Positions 1-8,316 of a DNA stretch of 58,116 nucleotides are shown here, piece by piece; the stretch's first letter is position 1, and each line of letters opens with the position of its first letter. The position numbers and the translations under genes were made by a program. Where the stretch lies: positions 1 through 58,116 of the forward strand of contig JAZQQB010000005.1 of NCBI GenBank assembly GCA_045628865.1, in the 5' to 3' direction. A model generated the notes under the pieces. The model had not been told where the DNA came from, made no database searches, and saw only the letters and a program-made list of their open reading frames with translations. The stretch comes from JAZQQB01 sp045628865 (lineage in GTDB: Bacteria > Bacillota > Clostridia > Lachnospirales > Lachnospiraceae).

Positions 1-1
1 G

Positions 2-1156
2 GACGGTCGTGCAATTACAGAAATCAGACCATTAGGCGCAGAAGTTGATTTAATCCCAAGAGTTCATGGTTCCGCTATGTTTACCCGTGGTCAGACACAG
101 ATCTGTAACGTAGTTACATTGGCACCTTTATCAGAAATGCAGAAGGTAGACGGTCTTGATGATAATGAAGTATCTAAGAGATATATGCATCACTATAACT
201 TCCCAGCATATTCTGTTGGTGAAACAAAAGTTAGCCGTGGACCAGGACGTCGTGAAATCGGTCATGGTGCATTAGCAGAAAAGGCATTGATGGCAGTTCT
301 TCCTTCAGAAGAAGAATTCCCATATGCAATTCGTTCTGTATCTGAAACATTTGAATCCAATGGTTCTACATCACAGGCTTCTGTATGTTCATCATGTATG
401 GCACTTATGGCTGCAGGTGTTCCTATTACAAAACAGGTTGCAGGTATTTCCTGTGGTCTTGTAACAGGTGATACGGATGATGATTATCTTGTATTAACAG
501 ATATTCAGGGCCTTGAAGATTTCTTCGGAGATATGGACTTTAAGGTAGCTGGTACACATGATGGTATTACAGCTATCCAGATGGATATCAAAATCCATGG
601 TTTAACAAGACCTATCGTTGAAGAAGCAATCGCTAAATGTAAAGCTGCAAGAGAATATATTATCAATGAGATCATGACTCCTGCAATTGCTGAACCAAGA
701 AAGACAGTTGGCGAATACGCTCCAAAGATCATCCAGATCAAGATCGATCCAGAAAAGATTGGTGAAGTTGTTGGACAGCGTGGTAAGACAATCAATGCAA
801 TCATTGATCTTACAGGTGTTAAGATTGATATCACAGATGAAGGTAATGTAAGTGTTTGTGGTACAGATCAGGCAATGATGGATAAGGCTGTTGAAATGAT
901 CAAGATCATTACTACTGATTTTGAAGAAGGTCAGATCTTTACTGGTAAGGTAGTAAGCATTAAAGAATTTGGTGCTTTCGTAGAATTTGCTCCAGGTAAA
1001 GAAGGAATGGTTCACATTTCTAAGATTAGCAAGGAAAGAATCAATCATGTAGAAGATGTATTAACACTTGGTGATATCGTAACTGTTGTTTGTCTTGGAA
1101 AAGATAAGATGGGAAGAATCAGTTTCTCTATGAAGGATGTTCCTGCTCAGCAGTAA
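2..1156 (+). CDS. pnp: Polyribonucleotide nucleotidyltransferase (PNPase), 3' part of gene
   Basis: The reading frame is open from base 2, so the gene starts before the window. PNPase is a phosphorolytic 3'-5' exoribonuclease that acts in mRNA turnover. The fragment begins inside the second RNase PH-like domain: HGSAMFTRGQTQ is the conserved phosphate-binding region, and CMALMAAGVP with DTDDDYLVLTDI are active-site segments. After this come a KH domain, with the GQRG loop in KIGEVVGQRGKTIN (about residues 225-240 counted from the Met at 77), and a C-terminal S1 RNA-binding domain (about 281-355). This is the normal PNPase domain order and the C-terminus looks complete. A strong terminator follows 38 bases downstream. 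The identification is secure; only the 5' end is missing. Confidence 0.97.
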   Translation, partial: DGRAITEIRPLGAEVDLIPRVHGSAMFTRGQTQICNVVTLAPLSEMQKVDGLDDNEVSKRYMHHYNFPAYSVGETKVSRGPGRREIGHGALAEKALMAVLPSEEEFPYAIRSVSETFESNGSTSQASVCSSCMALMAAGVPITKQVAGISCGLVTGDTDDDYLVLTDIQGLEDFFGDMDFKVAGTHDGITAIQMDIKIHGLTRPIVEEAIAKCKAAREYIINEIMTPAIAEPRKTVGEYAPKIIQIKIDPEKIGEVVGQRGKTINAIIDLTGVKIDITDEGNVSVCGTDQAMMDKAVEMIKIITTDFEEGQIFTGKVVSIKEFGAFVEFAPGKEGMVHISKISKERINHVEDVLTLGDIVTVVCLGKDKMGRISFSMKDVPAQQ

Positions 1157-1193
1157 TCTTTACAGGTAGACAATTTAACTATGAAATACCCAG

Positions 1194-1223
1194 AGGACTG
1201 TATGGAAATACAGTCCTTTTTTT
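1194..1223 (+). terminator. Rho-independent terminator of pnp
   Basis: A perfect 10-bp stem (AGGACTGTAT with ATACAGTCCT) closed by a GGAA tetraloop is followed by a run of seven T. Confidence 0.93.
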
Positions 1224-1228
1224 GACAT

Positions 1229-1262
1229 AATTCTATCACAGTTACTTCACAATTCTGTCACA
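1229..1262 (+). promoter_or_regulatory. Direct repeat in the htrA upstream region
   Basis: AATTCTATCACA (1229-1240) and AATTCTGTCACA (1251-1262) match at 11 of 12 bases and are offset by 22 bp, two helical turns. They lie just upstream of a possible -10 element (TATATT, 1272-1277) for the protease gene. This layout is typical of a tandem response-regulator site. Which regulator binds is not known, and the promoter assignment is inference. Confidence 0.4.
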
Positions 1263-1347
1263 AATAAGAACTATATTATTCGTAGAAACAAAGAAAAGAA
1301 ATTCACAGGAATTTAGAATGACAGAAATGAAGAAAGGGGTAAAAAAA

Positions 1348-3222
1348 ATGGATGACAGTGAATTAACAATAAATGGTATGAGTGAAAAGGAGGAGGAGTT
1401 GCCTAAGTCACAGCCAGTGATCGTAACTAGAGAGATTGTTGTTGGTACATCACCTAAGACATCACTTTCTCAAAATATTGAGAAAGCACAAATGGAACCA
1501 CAAGTGACAATGGATTCAAAGATGGAGAATAAACCACAGATGACACCAGAGCCACAGATGACATCAGAGCCACAGATGACACCAAATCCACATGTGACAT
1601 CGATGCCAGGGATTACAGCAGGATATGGTTCTTATATGACATCTTTACAGCAGGCACAAAATCAGCCTCAGCCAACAAAGAAAGAATTGAAGGAACGTGA
1701 AAAGGCACAGAAAAAGGCCGAGAAAAGAAAAAACAAGAATAAGAGAGTGACAGAAAACAAGAGAACGACGGGTTCAGCTAGCTTTATGAAAAAAGCAATG
1801 TCAATTGCTTTAGCAGGAGTTTTATTTGGAAGTGTTGCAGGTGCGTCATTTATCGGAGTAAATTATCTTATGGGAAATGATTTGAGAAATCATTCCAATG
1901 GAACAAGTAAGGAAGTTACACAGGAAACAGCAACTTCAGCGGAGGACGTACATGTTTCGGCATTGACAACAAGTGGTGATACTTCTATTGCACCATCTAG
2001 CATTCCAACTGTGAATTCCACTTCTCAAAACATGACTGTGGAAGAAATAGCAGATACTTGCATGTCAAGTATTGTAGCCATTACCAATGTTGGTGTTTCA
2101 CAGGTATCTACGTTTTGGGGTGTTTATGAAACAGAGAGTCAGAGTACAGGATCTGGAATTATCATTGGTGAAACAGATTCAGAGCTTTTGATCGTAACCA
2201 ATTACCATGTTGTTTCGGGTTGTAATGAGTTAACTGTAGTATTTAGCTATGATGAAAATTCTGTAAATCCTAATGCGGTTGAAGCGAAAGTAAAGGGCTA
2301 TGATGCGGATAGGGATTTGGCTGTGATTGCAGTGGAAATGGACAAGCTTGATCAGGATGTAAGAAGCGAGATTAGTATCGCAGTATTGGGTGATTCTTCT
2401 TCCTTAAATCTTGGAGAACAGGTAGTAGCCATTGGTAATGCGCTTGGATATGGTCAGTCAGTAACAGTTGGATATGTAAGTGCATTAAATAGAACTATGG
2501 AAGTTGAAAGTGAAAAAGGAAATGTTAGCGAACATGCATTTATTCAGACAGATGCAGCAATCAATCCGGGTAATAGTGGTGGAGCATTATTCAATATGAG
2601 AGGTGAACTGATTGGTATCAATTCCCTTAAGGTGGCTTCTAGTGAGATTGAAGGAATGGGCTATGCAATTCCAATTTCAGATGTAGAAGATATTATCAGC
2701 CAGTTGATGACTATTGAAACAAGAGATTTGGTTGATGTTGCTGATCGCGGATACTTAGGTATTAAAGGTCAGTCAGTTACAAGCGAGATTAGTTCTTTCG
2801 GTATTCCAGTAGGTGCATATGTAAATGAAGTTGCAAAGGATTCCGCAGCTGAAAAAGCTGGAATTATTGCAGGGGATGTTATTACTGAATTTGATGGAAA
2901 AACAATCACTTCCTTTGAATCACTTCAGGATATTTTACAGTATTATGCCGCTGGAGAAAAGGTGGATGTTGTGGTGATGAGACAGGCTGCTGGTGGATAT
3001 CAGAGAGTGGATCTGACCCTAACATTATGTTCTGCAAAAGAGGCAGGAATTTCTGAAACCAATACATCTTCTAATACTCCTAACCAGGATTCTAATGGAG
3101 CTTACAACTTCGGTAACGGAAGTGGAAGTAGTGATGGCGATGGTAGTCTTGATTCTTTGCCAGAAGATTCATTTACCTCAGATGAATTAGATGATCTTTT
3201 CCAACATTTCTTTGGATTTTAG
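1348..3222 (+). CDS. Membrane-anchored HtrA/DegP-type serine protease with PDZ domain
   Basis: A trypsin-like envelope protease for misfolded extracytoplasmic proteins. The chosen ATG has the Shine-Dalgarno GAAAGGGG seven bases upstream; an in-frame ATG at 1318 with a poor site would add 10 residues. From 1348 (624 aa) the order is a cytoplasmic Met/Pro/Gln-rich stretch with imperfect PQMTPEP-like repeats (about 50-90), a Lys/Glu-rich segment, one transmembrane helix (about 149-174), a Thr/Ser-rich linker, the protease domain and a PDZ domain (about 485-560). The catalytic triad is visible: H287 in VTNYHVV, D323 in DRDLAVIAV and S410 in NPGNSGGAL. The tail is Ser/Gly/Asp-rich. The gene is monocistronic between two terminators. 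The family call is firm; I give no symbol because htrA, htrB and degP paralogues cannot be told apart here. Confidence 0.92.
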   Translation: MDDSELTINGMSEKEEELPKSQPVIVTREIVVGTSPKTSLSQNIEKAQMEPQVTMDSKMENKPQMTPEPQMTSEPQMTPNPHVTSMPGITAGYGSYMTSLQQAQNQPQPTKKELKEREKAQKKAEKRKNKNKRVTENKRTTGSASFMKKAMSIALAGVLFGSVAGASFIGVNYLMGNDLRNHSNGTSKEVTQETATSAEDVHVSALTTSGDTSIAPSSIPTVNSTSQNMTVEEIADTCMSSIVAITNVGVSQVSTFWGVYETESQSTGSGIIIGETDSELLIVTNYHVVSGCNELTVVFSYDENSVNPNAVEAKVKGYDADRDLAVIAVEMDKLDQDVRSEISIAVLGDSSSLNLGEQVVAIGNALGYGQSVTVGYVSALNRTMEVESEKGNVSEHAFIQTDAAINPGNSGGALFNMRGELIGINSLKVASSEIEGMGYAIPISDVEDIISQLMTIETRDLVDVADRGYLGIKGQSVTSEISSFGIPVGAYVNEVAKDSAAEKAGIIAGDVITEFDGKTITSFESLQDILQYYAAGEKVDVVVMRQAAGGYQRVDLTLTLCSAKEAGISETNTSSNTPNQDSNGAYNFGNGSGSSDGDGSLDSLPEDSFTSDELDDLFQHFFGF

Positions 3223-3240
3223 ACAATATGTAAATTAAGA

Positions 3241-3269
3241 AGCATTCGGCTTATGCCGAATGCTTTTTT
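3241..3269 (+). terminator. Terminator of the HtrA-type protease gene
   Basis: A 10-bp perfect stem (AGCATTCGGC with GCCGAATGCT), a TTAT loop and a six-T tail. Confidence 0.93.
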
Positions 3270-3298
3270 GTCATAAATGAGAAATTGAAACATATATT
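3270..3298 (+). promoter_or_regulatory. Possible SigE promoter of the spoIIIA operon
   Basis: GTCATAAA (3270-3277), a 13-bp spacer and CATATATT (3291-3298) resemble the SigE consensus (a KMATATT-like -35 and a CATACAMT-like -10 with about 14 bp between). The start codon of spoIIIAA lies 35 bases downstream. In Bacillus subtilis the operon is known to be transcribed by SigE in the mother cell. The match is by eye only. Confidence 0.45.
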
Positions 3299-3332
3299 GA
3301 TTTAGGGACAAACATAAGAAGGGAGAGGATGT

Positions 3333-4250
3333 ATGGGATTAGACGAATTCTTTCCACCTGAAATCTGGAGTATATTGAAATCTTATTGTGAAGGAAAGGA
3401 TCAGATTGATGAAATAAGATTTCGAGTTGATCAACCGGTTTTTTGCAAAACAGAAAGAGGGGAGGTTATGGTTCGTGAAAAGGGGAAACCATATTGTCTT
3501 TCTAAAGATGATATGAAAAAAATGTTATATGTAATCTGTAAATTTTCTGTTTATGCCTATGAAGAACAAAGAAAAAAAGGATATCTCACCCTAAAAGGAG
3601 GACATAGACTAGGGTTATCAGGACAGTTTGTTATGGATGGAAATTGCTTTATGGGAATACGAAATGTTTCTGGGATTAATTTGAGAGTAGCAAATGAAAA
3701 ACAGGGAATTGCGAGGGGGATTCTTAGATGGTGTTATCAGGCTGGTGCTGTAAAGAATGTAATGATCATTTCTCCACCAGGATGTGGCAAAACAACGTTA
3801 TTGCGTGAATTAATTCGAAATATATCAGACGGATCCCAATATGGAGAAGGAAAGAATGTTTCGGTGATTGATGAACGATCTGAAATTGGAGGTGCATATG
3901 AAGGTATTGTACAGAATCATTTGGGTATGAGAACGGATTGCTTTGATGGTGTAACAAAAAAACAAGGTATTGGAATGGCAATACGAACCATGACTCCGGA
4001 CGTAATCGCGGTAGATGAGGTGGGAGGTGAGGAGGAGGATGAGTACCTGCTAGATGCTACATATTGTGGAATCAGTTTGTTGCTGACTATTCATGGGAAC
4101 GATCTTACTGACATAGTCCAAAGAAGAAGCGTGGAAAAACTTATGGGGGCAAAAAGAATTCATTGTTATATTGAAATTCACAAAAGAAATGGAAAAAGAA
4201 GCTATGTGGTAAAAAATGAGAATGGAGAACTACTTGAGGAGGTGCAATGA
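3333..4250 (+). CDS. spoIIIAA: Stage III sporulation protein AA (secretion-type ATPase)
   Basis: The ATPase of the SpoIIIA-SpoIIQ channel that links mother cell and forespore during engulfment. It is related to type II/IV secretion ATPases and faces the mother-cell cytoplasm. A Walker A motif, SPPGCGKTTL, lies at residues 147-156 and a Walker B-like segment, VIAVDEVGG, at about 226-234. The length of 305 aa is normal for the family. The start is supported by AAGGGAGAGG six to eight bases upstream. It is the first gene of an eight-gene operon in canonical order, and its stop overlaps the spoIIIAB start by four bases (ATGA), which implies translational coupling. Confidence 0.96.
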   Translation: MGLDEFFPPEIWSILKSYCEGKDQIDEIRFRVDQPVFCKTERGEVMVREKGKPYCLSKDDMKKMLYVICKFSVYAYEEQRKKGYLTLKGGHRLGLSGQFVMDGNCFMGIRNVSGINLRVANEKQGIARGILRWCYQAGAVKNVMIISPPGCGKTTLLRELIRNISDGSQYGEGKNVSVIDERSEIGGAYEGIVQNHLGMRTDCFDGVTKKQGIGMAIRTMTPDVIAVDEVGGEEEDEYLLDATYCGISLLLTIHGNDLTDIVQRRSVEKLMGAKRIHCYIEIHKRNGKRSYVVKNENGELLEEVQ

Positions 4251-4771
4251 GTACATTAGTACATATGGTTGGGGCGCTATTTATTTTATTAGGTACAATC
4301 TCAATAGCATACAATCGGATAGAACAATATGAGAATAGATATCAGCTGCTTCATGAAAGCGAGAGGATACTAAATCTGTTGCGACAAAGAATTGTGTATC
4401 AGAAAATGCCGTTGAAGGATATTGTGGAGGAACTAAAGGAGAATGCCGGGTACCAGTGGAAAAAGCTTCTTTGGAAGATAGATTGGGAAGGAGAGAGAAT
4501 TTCAGCAGAGTTTCCAGAATTGTATGGGGTCTGTATTGAGAAAACAGCAGATAGAATGGGACTTTCTAAAGAAGAAAAAGCATTTTTGTTGGGAATTAAA
4601 CAGGTGTTTCTTTCTTTTGATCAGACTGAAGCAGAGATGGAGTTACAAATGTTGAAAGAGGAACAAAAGATACTTGAAAGTAAGATCGATCATAATCGTA
4701 AAGATTTTAAAAAGATTACAATGGCATTTGGAATCGCAGGAGGTGTTATGGGGATTTTACTGTTTCTATAA
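4247..4771 (+). CDS. spoIIIAB: Stage III sporulation protein AB
   Basis: Membrane component of the SpoIIIA complex, structurally related to type II secretion GspF-like proteins. The 174-aa protein has an N-terminal hydrophobic helix (about 5-22), a long charged helical middle part, and a C-terminal membrane helix (about 157-174). The segment ERILNLLRQRIVYQKMPLKDI matches the typical SpoIIIAB N-terminal helical region. The start overlaps the spoIIIAA stop by four bases with GAGGAGG upstream. The name rests on operon position, size and topology, all of which fit. Confidence 0.92.
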   Translation: MSTLVHMVGALFILLGTISIAYNRIEQYENRYQLLHESERILNLLRQRIVYQKMPLKDIVEELKENAGYQWKKLLWKIDWEGERISAEFPELYGVCIEKTADRMGLSKEEKAFLLGIKQVFLSFDQTEAEMELQMLKEEQKILESKIDHNRKDFKKITMAFGIAGGVMGILLFL

Positions 4772-4792
4772 AGAAAAATGGGGAGGCGCATG

Positions 4793-4987
4793 ATGGAATT
4801 AGGCATGCTTTTCAAGATTGCTGCAGTGGGAATACTAGTAACAATCATTGGACAGGTTTTAAAACATAGCGGAAGAGATGAACAGGCATTTCTGGTAAGT
4901 CTTTCTGGATTGATACTGGTCTTAAGCTGGATTGTGCCATATATCTATGACCTTTTCACCACCATAAAGGAGTTGTTTACAATATAA
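4793..4987 (+). CDS. spoIIIAC: Stage III sporulation protein AC
   Basis: A small integral membrane protein of the feeding channel, 64 aa with two membrane helices. I chose ATG 4793 because GGGGAGG lies six bases before it and because it gives MELGMLFKIAAVGI, the usual SpoIIIAC beginning; the frame is also open from ATG 4778, but that ATG precedes the ribosome site. KHSGRDEQAFLVSLSGLILVL is diagnostic of the family. The stop codon shares one base with the start of spoIIIAD. Confidence 0.94.
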   Translation: MELGMLFKIAAVGILVTIIGQVLKHSGRDEQAFLVSLSGLILVLSWIVPYIYDLFTTIKELFTI

Positions 4988-5370
4988 TGACCTTTATACA
5001 AATATGCATGTTCGCAATCATTGGAGTTTTTTTATCCCTGTTTTTGAAACAGATAAAACCGGAATATAGTTTATGTGTAAGTCTGTGTGTTGTGGTTGGG
5101 ATTATGATCGTATCCATGAAACAACTATCCTTCATTTTGAACTGGATCAATGAGAGTATTAGTGGATGTGGTGATTTTATACCTTTCTTTAAGGTACTGA
5201 TTAAAATGATAGGAATATCCTTTACAAGTGAAATTACGGTAGGAATATGCAAAGAGGCTGGAATGACAGCCATGGGAGAAGGCGTGGAAATTTTGACGAG
5301 AATCATATTGTGCATGCTAAGCCTTCCGGTTTTAAAGGAAGTGTTATCTTTGCTTGATACATACTTATAA
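4987..5370 (+). CDS. spoIIIAD: Stage III sporulation protein AD
   Basis: Polytopic membrane protein (127 aa, about four helices) related to SpoIIIAC in its N-terminal half. The conserved region SEITVGICKEAGMTAMGEGVEILTRI and the end LPVLKEVLSLL are typical of the family. It overlaps the stop of spoIIIAC by one base, so translation is probably coupled. Acts with AC, AE and AF in the mother-cell membrane part of the channel. Confidence 0.94.
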   Translation: MTFIQICMFAIIGVFLSLFLKQIKPEYSLCVSLCVVVGIMIVSMKQLSFILNWINESISGCGDFIPFFKVLIKMIGISFTSEITVGICKEAGMTAMGEGVEILTRIILCMLSLPVLKEVLSLLDTYL

Positions 5371-5441
5371 GTAGAAGGGAGAGTTATATATGGGGAGCTG
5401 ATGAGTTTTATGATACTTATGACTTCACAGAGATTGAGGAA

Positions 5442-6440
5442 GTGTTTACCAAATACTTTCAAACAAAGGATATGACTGTAAAGAATATATGGGAGGCAAT
5501 ATTTACAGGGGAATTTCAAAGTATTTGGCGAATGTTTTTAAGCTGGATAAAGGATGGAACCATTGGTGAGGTGATCAAGAATAAGGAGTTATTGGAAATT
5601 TTTCTTCTTTTTGGAATCACAAGTGTAATTATTAAATATATATCAGTTCTTTTTTCTAATTCACAAACCGTAGAAATGGCAAAACAAATTATGAATTTGT
5701 CTTTCCTGGTTTTTACAATTTATGCATGTGTGAGGGGAATTCAGATCGCAAAAGGTTGTCTTGAGGCTATGTATGTTATATCCAAGGTGGCGCTGCCGGT
5801 TTATTTGATTTCTATGTCCTTGGCAAACTCTATTACCATGGCGTCTGCATTTTCAGGTATTTTTGCATTGATTATGTTTATGGTGGAAAAAGTGGTGAAA
5901 GCATGGCTGTTTCCTTTTTTGGGATCGATTGAAATATTACATATGGTTGATCATGCAATATTGGAGAATAGAATGCATACAGGGATTTCATATTGTGAAA
6001 AGGGAGTTATGATGCTTATGCGTGGTCTTGTATGTGGAATTTCTGCAGTAGGATATGTACAAAGCAATGTTTTGTCAGCTTCGGCTGATGTCAAGAAAAC
6101 TACAATTGGAAGTTTAAGCAGCCTGCTTCCTGGTGTAGGAAAGCTTGCAGAAGAGTCTATGGATATTTTTTTGGGTTCCACAGCGTTAATCTATCGCTGT
6201 ATGGGAAGTTTAATGGGTGTTCTATTTTCGCTCATATGTATGATTCCATTTGTAAAATTATTATTTTTGCTCTTTACAGTGCGATTCGCAGAAAGCATTA
6301 TGGGAATGCTTGGCGAAGAGGGACTGCAAAAGGGAATTCATATTTCGGGAGAAGCCATCAAAACCATTATGCATCTTTTGTTTGGTGTATTAAGTCTGTT
6401 TTTATTAACTATCGTGGTTGCGATGCTGGGGGCAAAATAG
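5442..6440 (+). CDS. spoIIIAE: Stage III sporulation protein AE, 5' end uncertain
   Basis: A polytopic membrane protein of the SpoIIIA channel. From GTG 5442 it has 332 aa with about seven hydrophobic helices and the family segments ALPVYLISMSLANSITMASAFSGIF and SLSSLLPGVGKLAEESMDIFLGSTALI. Most family members are longer and begin further upstream. The frame is open back past 5391 and reads WGADEFYDTYDFTEIEEVF but contains no ATG. An ATG with an ideal ribosome site (AAGGGAGAG) lies at 5390, one base out of frame, and stops after MGS. Removing one G from the run ATGGGG would join that ATG to this frame. A sequencing or real +1 frameshift at the start is therefore likely; otherwise the weak GTG is used. 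Confidence 0.85.
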   Translation: MFTKYFQTKDMTVKNIWEAIFTGEFQSIWRMFLSWIKDGTIGEVIKNKELLEIFLLFGITSVIIKYISVLFSNSQTVEMAKQIMNLSFLVFTIYACVRGIQIAKGCLEAMYVISKVALPVYLISMSLANSITMASAFSGIFALIMFMVEKVVKAWLFPFLGSIEILHMVDHAILENRMHTGISYCEKGVMMLMRGLVCGISAVGYVQSNVLSASADVKKTTIGSLSSLLPGVGKLAEESMDIFLGSTALIYRCMGSLMGVLFSLICMIPFVKLLFLLFTVRFAESIMGMLGEEGLQKGIHISGEAIKTIMHLLFGVLSLFLLTIVVAMLGAK

Positions 6441-6441
6441 A

Positions 6442-6879
6442 ATGGAGTTTATGATTGTATTTCTGAAAAGGATTATCGTTGTGTCTCTGGTTTGGAAAAC
6501 AGCGATTCAGCTTTGCCCACAAAAGCGAATAAGAGAATATGGTAAATCGTTACTGGGAATCTATTTGGCATTCTATATTTTGAGTATGTTTTGTAAGCTG
6601 TTTTGCGTAGATTTGAAAACGAAATATTACGAGGAGACAGAAAAAATAGAAAATAATTTGTGGGAATGTGAAGAATTATTCACAATCACGTGTGATGTTA
6701 AAACTGGATTTAATGATGATGAAAATGTGGTAGAAAAAACCTCACAAATGCTTGAAAATACTGAAGAAAGCTATGTGGAAGAAAATGAAGAAAATTCGTC
6801 TGAAAATGAAAAATTGACGGACAACATAGAGATTTCCACAGTGAATGTGGAAAGTATTCAGTCAATTAATGTGCATTAG
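6442..6879 (+). CDS. spoIIIAF: Stage III sporulation protein AF
   Basis: 145 aa from ATG 6442, which lies two bases after the spoIIIAE stop and about ten bases after GGGGG. It has two N-terminal hydrophobic helices (about 3-17 and 30-52), the SpoIIIAF pattern, followed by a soluble region that here is very acidic (many Glu and Asp). The usual ring-building domain of SpoIIIAF is poorly recognisable: the protein is shorter than Bacillus SpoIIIAF and its C-terminal third is low-complexity. The name depends mostly on its position between AE and AG. Confidence 0.8.
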   Translation: MEFMIVFLKRIIVVSLVWKTAIQLCPQKRIREYGKSLLGIYLAFYILSMFCKLFCVDLKTKYYEETEKIENNLWECEELFTITCDVKTGFNDDENVVEKTSQMLENTEESYVEENEENSSENEKLTDNIEISTVNVESIQSINVH

Positions 6880-6894
6880 GAAATAATTTCCAAA

Positions 6895-7551
6895 ATGGTG
6901 AAAAAGATGTATGATTTATCGGGAAAAATAAAACAATATTTTGCAAACAAATCAGAAAAAAGAATGTTGCCAAAAAAGGAAGTTGGTATATTGCTGGTTT
7001 TGTTTGGAATTCTGTTTATGGTGATTCGCATGCCAGTAGATTCTGAAAGAAGGATAACAGAAAAAAGTCAGACAATGACAAAGGAGGAATCAACAAAAGT
7101 AGATGTGATAGAGAATACTACCTTTCAGCTTTGTGATTATCAAACTATGTTAGAAGAACGGACCGAACAGATTTTAAGCAAGATGGATGGGGTGGGGTGT
7201 GTAAAGGTAATGATCACACTAAAAAATGATGGAATGTTGAATGTGGAAAAGGATATTGAAACGCAAAAGGATAGTGGAATAACCGCGGATGCAAGTGGGG
7301 GGAGTCAGGAAAATCAGAAAGAGGACTATAAAGAGAGCACCTGTTATTATGAAGATGGATCGGGAAAAGAGACACCTATCATTATTCAAACTGATATGCC
7401 TTGTGTGGAAGGCATTTTTGTTGTGGCACAGGGAGGAGATGATCCTCAGATAAATTTGCAAATCTTAAATGCATGTCAGGCATTATTTGGAATAGAAGCG
7501 CATAAGATAGTGATAGTTAAAGGCAATACTTCAGAAAGGAGTGCTGAATGA
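6895..7551 (+). CDS. spoIIIAG: Stage III sporulation protein AG
   Basis: Ring-forming channel protein in the space between the mother-cell and forespore membranes. The 218 aa comprise a short cytoplasmic N-terminus, one membrane helix (about 28-45, VGILLVLFGILFMVI), and a periplasm-like domain with the family motif LEERTEQILSKMDGVGCVKVMITL. The C-terminal part, VVAQGGDDPQINLQILNACQALFGIEAHKIVIVKG, matches SpoIIIAG ring-domain sequences. The segment at about 140-160 (GGSQENQKEDYKESTC) is the variable loop. The stop overlaps the spoIIIAH start (ATGA). Confidence 0.93.
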   Translation: MVKKMYDLSGKIKQYFANKSEKRMLPKKEVGILLVLFGILFMVIRMPVDSERRITEKSQTMTKEESTKVDVIENTTFQLCDYQTMLEERTEQILSKMDGVGCVKVMITLKNDGMLNVEKDIETQKDSGITADASGGSQENQKEDYKESTCYYEDGSGKETPIIIQTDMPCVEGIFVVAQGGDDPQINLQILNACQALFGIEAHKIVIVKGNTSERSAE

Positions 7552-8183
7552 AAAAGTATATTAAACGAAATCAGGTTTTGATCACAGCACTTGCCATCAT
7601 GATTGCAGTGGCAGGCTATTTAAGCTTTCAGGATAAAAAGACTGAAAGTGAAGAAACGGCTTTGGTGGCACAAAATGACGGCGTACTTACCTATGATCTT
7701 TCTTTAGAGGAATTTGATGAAGAAGATATCTTTTGCGAGGAAGAAATGGAGTCTGTTTCTGGAAATGAGGAGGAGGCGCTGGATGAAATTGGGGACGTGG
7801 TACCGGGAGAGGCTGTATTTACATCAACACAGCCAATTACGTCTTTATCAGGTGCAAAGCTTTTAAAGGAACAAACCAGAGCTAAGAATAGAGAAACGTT
7901 GCTTCAGATCATCAATAATACAAATATTTCAGAAGAAGCAAAAGTTGATGCGATTGCAGCTATGGTTATGACTACTGAAATTACAGAAAAGGAAACAAAT
8001 GCTGAAATCATGTTAGAAGCAAAAGGGTTTCAGGATGCAGTGGTGAGCGTATCGGAGGATACGGTGGATGTGTGTGTGGTTACTGAAGAATTGACGGATG
8101 CACAGCGTGCACAGATAGAGGACATTGTACAAAGAAAAACAGGTGTATCAGCAGAAAATATTATTATTACAACGGTATGGTAG
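7548..8183 (+). CDS. spoIIIAH: Stage III sporulation protein AH
   Basis: Mother-cell membrane partner of forespore SpoIIQ (not in this window). It carries a YscJ/FliF-like ring-building domain. It has one N-terminal membrane helix (about 10-26), an acidic linker (about 30-80), then a domain with EQTRAKNRETLLQIINN and a C-terminal half ending DIVQRKTGVSAENIIITTVW, which is typical of the family. The length of 211 aa is normal. It is the last gene of the operon, with an ATGA overlap to spoIIIAG. Confidence 0.94.
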   Translation: MKKYIKRNQVLITALAIMIAVAGYLSFQDKKTESEETALVAQNDGVLTYDLSLEEFDEEDIFCEEEMESVSGNEEEALDEIGDVVPGEAVFTSTQPITSLSGAKLLKEQTRAKNRETLLQIINNTNISEEAKVDAIAAMVMTTEITEKETNAEIMLEAKGFQDAVVSVSEDTVDVCVVTEELTDAQRAQIEDIVQRKTGVSAENIIITTVW

Positions 8184-8203
8184 AGAATATTAGAATGGCT
8201 AAA

Positions 8204-8237
8204 ACAGGCAAAGAACAGTAAACTGTGCTTTGCCTGT
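8204..8237 (+). terminator. Strong hairpin after spoIIIAH, probable terminator
   Basis: The outer stem ACAGGCAAAG/CTTTGCCTGT encloses an inner ACAGT/ACTGT stem. The following bases (CTGCCTTGCTATTT) are only moderately T-rich, so termination efficiency is uncertain. Confidence 0.5.
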
Positions 8238-8242
8238 CTGCC

Positions 8243-8271
8243 TTGCTATTTCAAAGGATATATGTTATAAG
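8243..8271 (+). promoter_or_regulatory. Predicted SigA promoter of deoB
   Basis: TTGCTA (8243-8248), a 17-bp spacer and TATAAG (8266-8271) lie 45 bases before the deoB start. Confidence 0.5.
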
Positions 8272-8316
8272 TATAAGTTAGGAGTATTATCGAAAAAACA
8301 GAATGGAGAGAATAGA

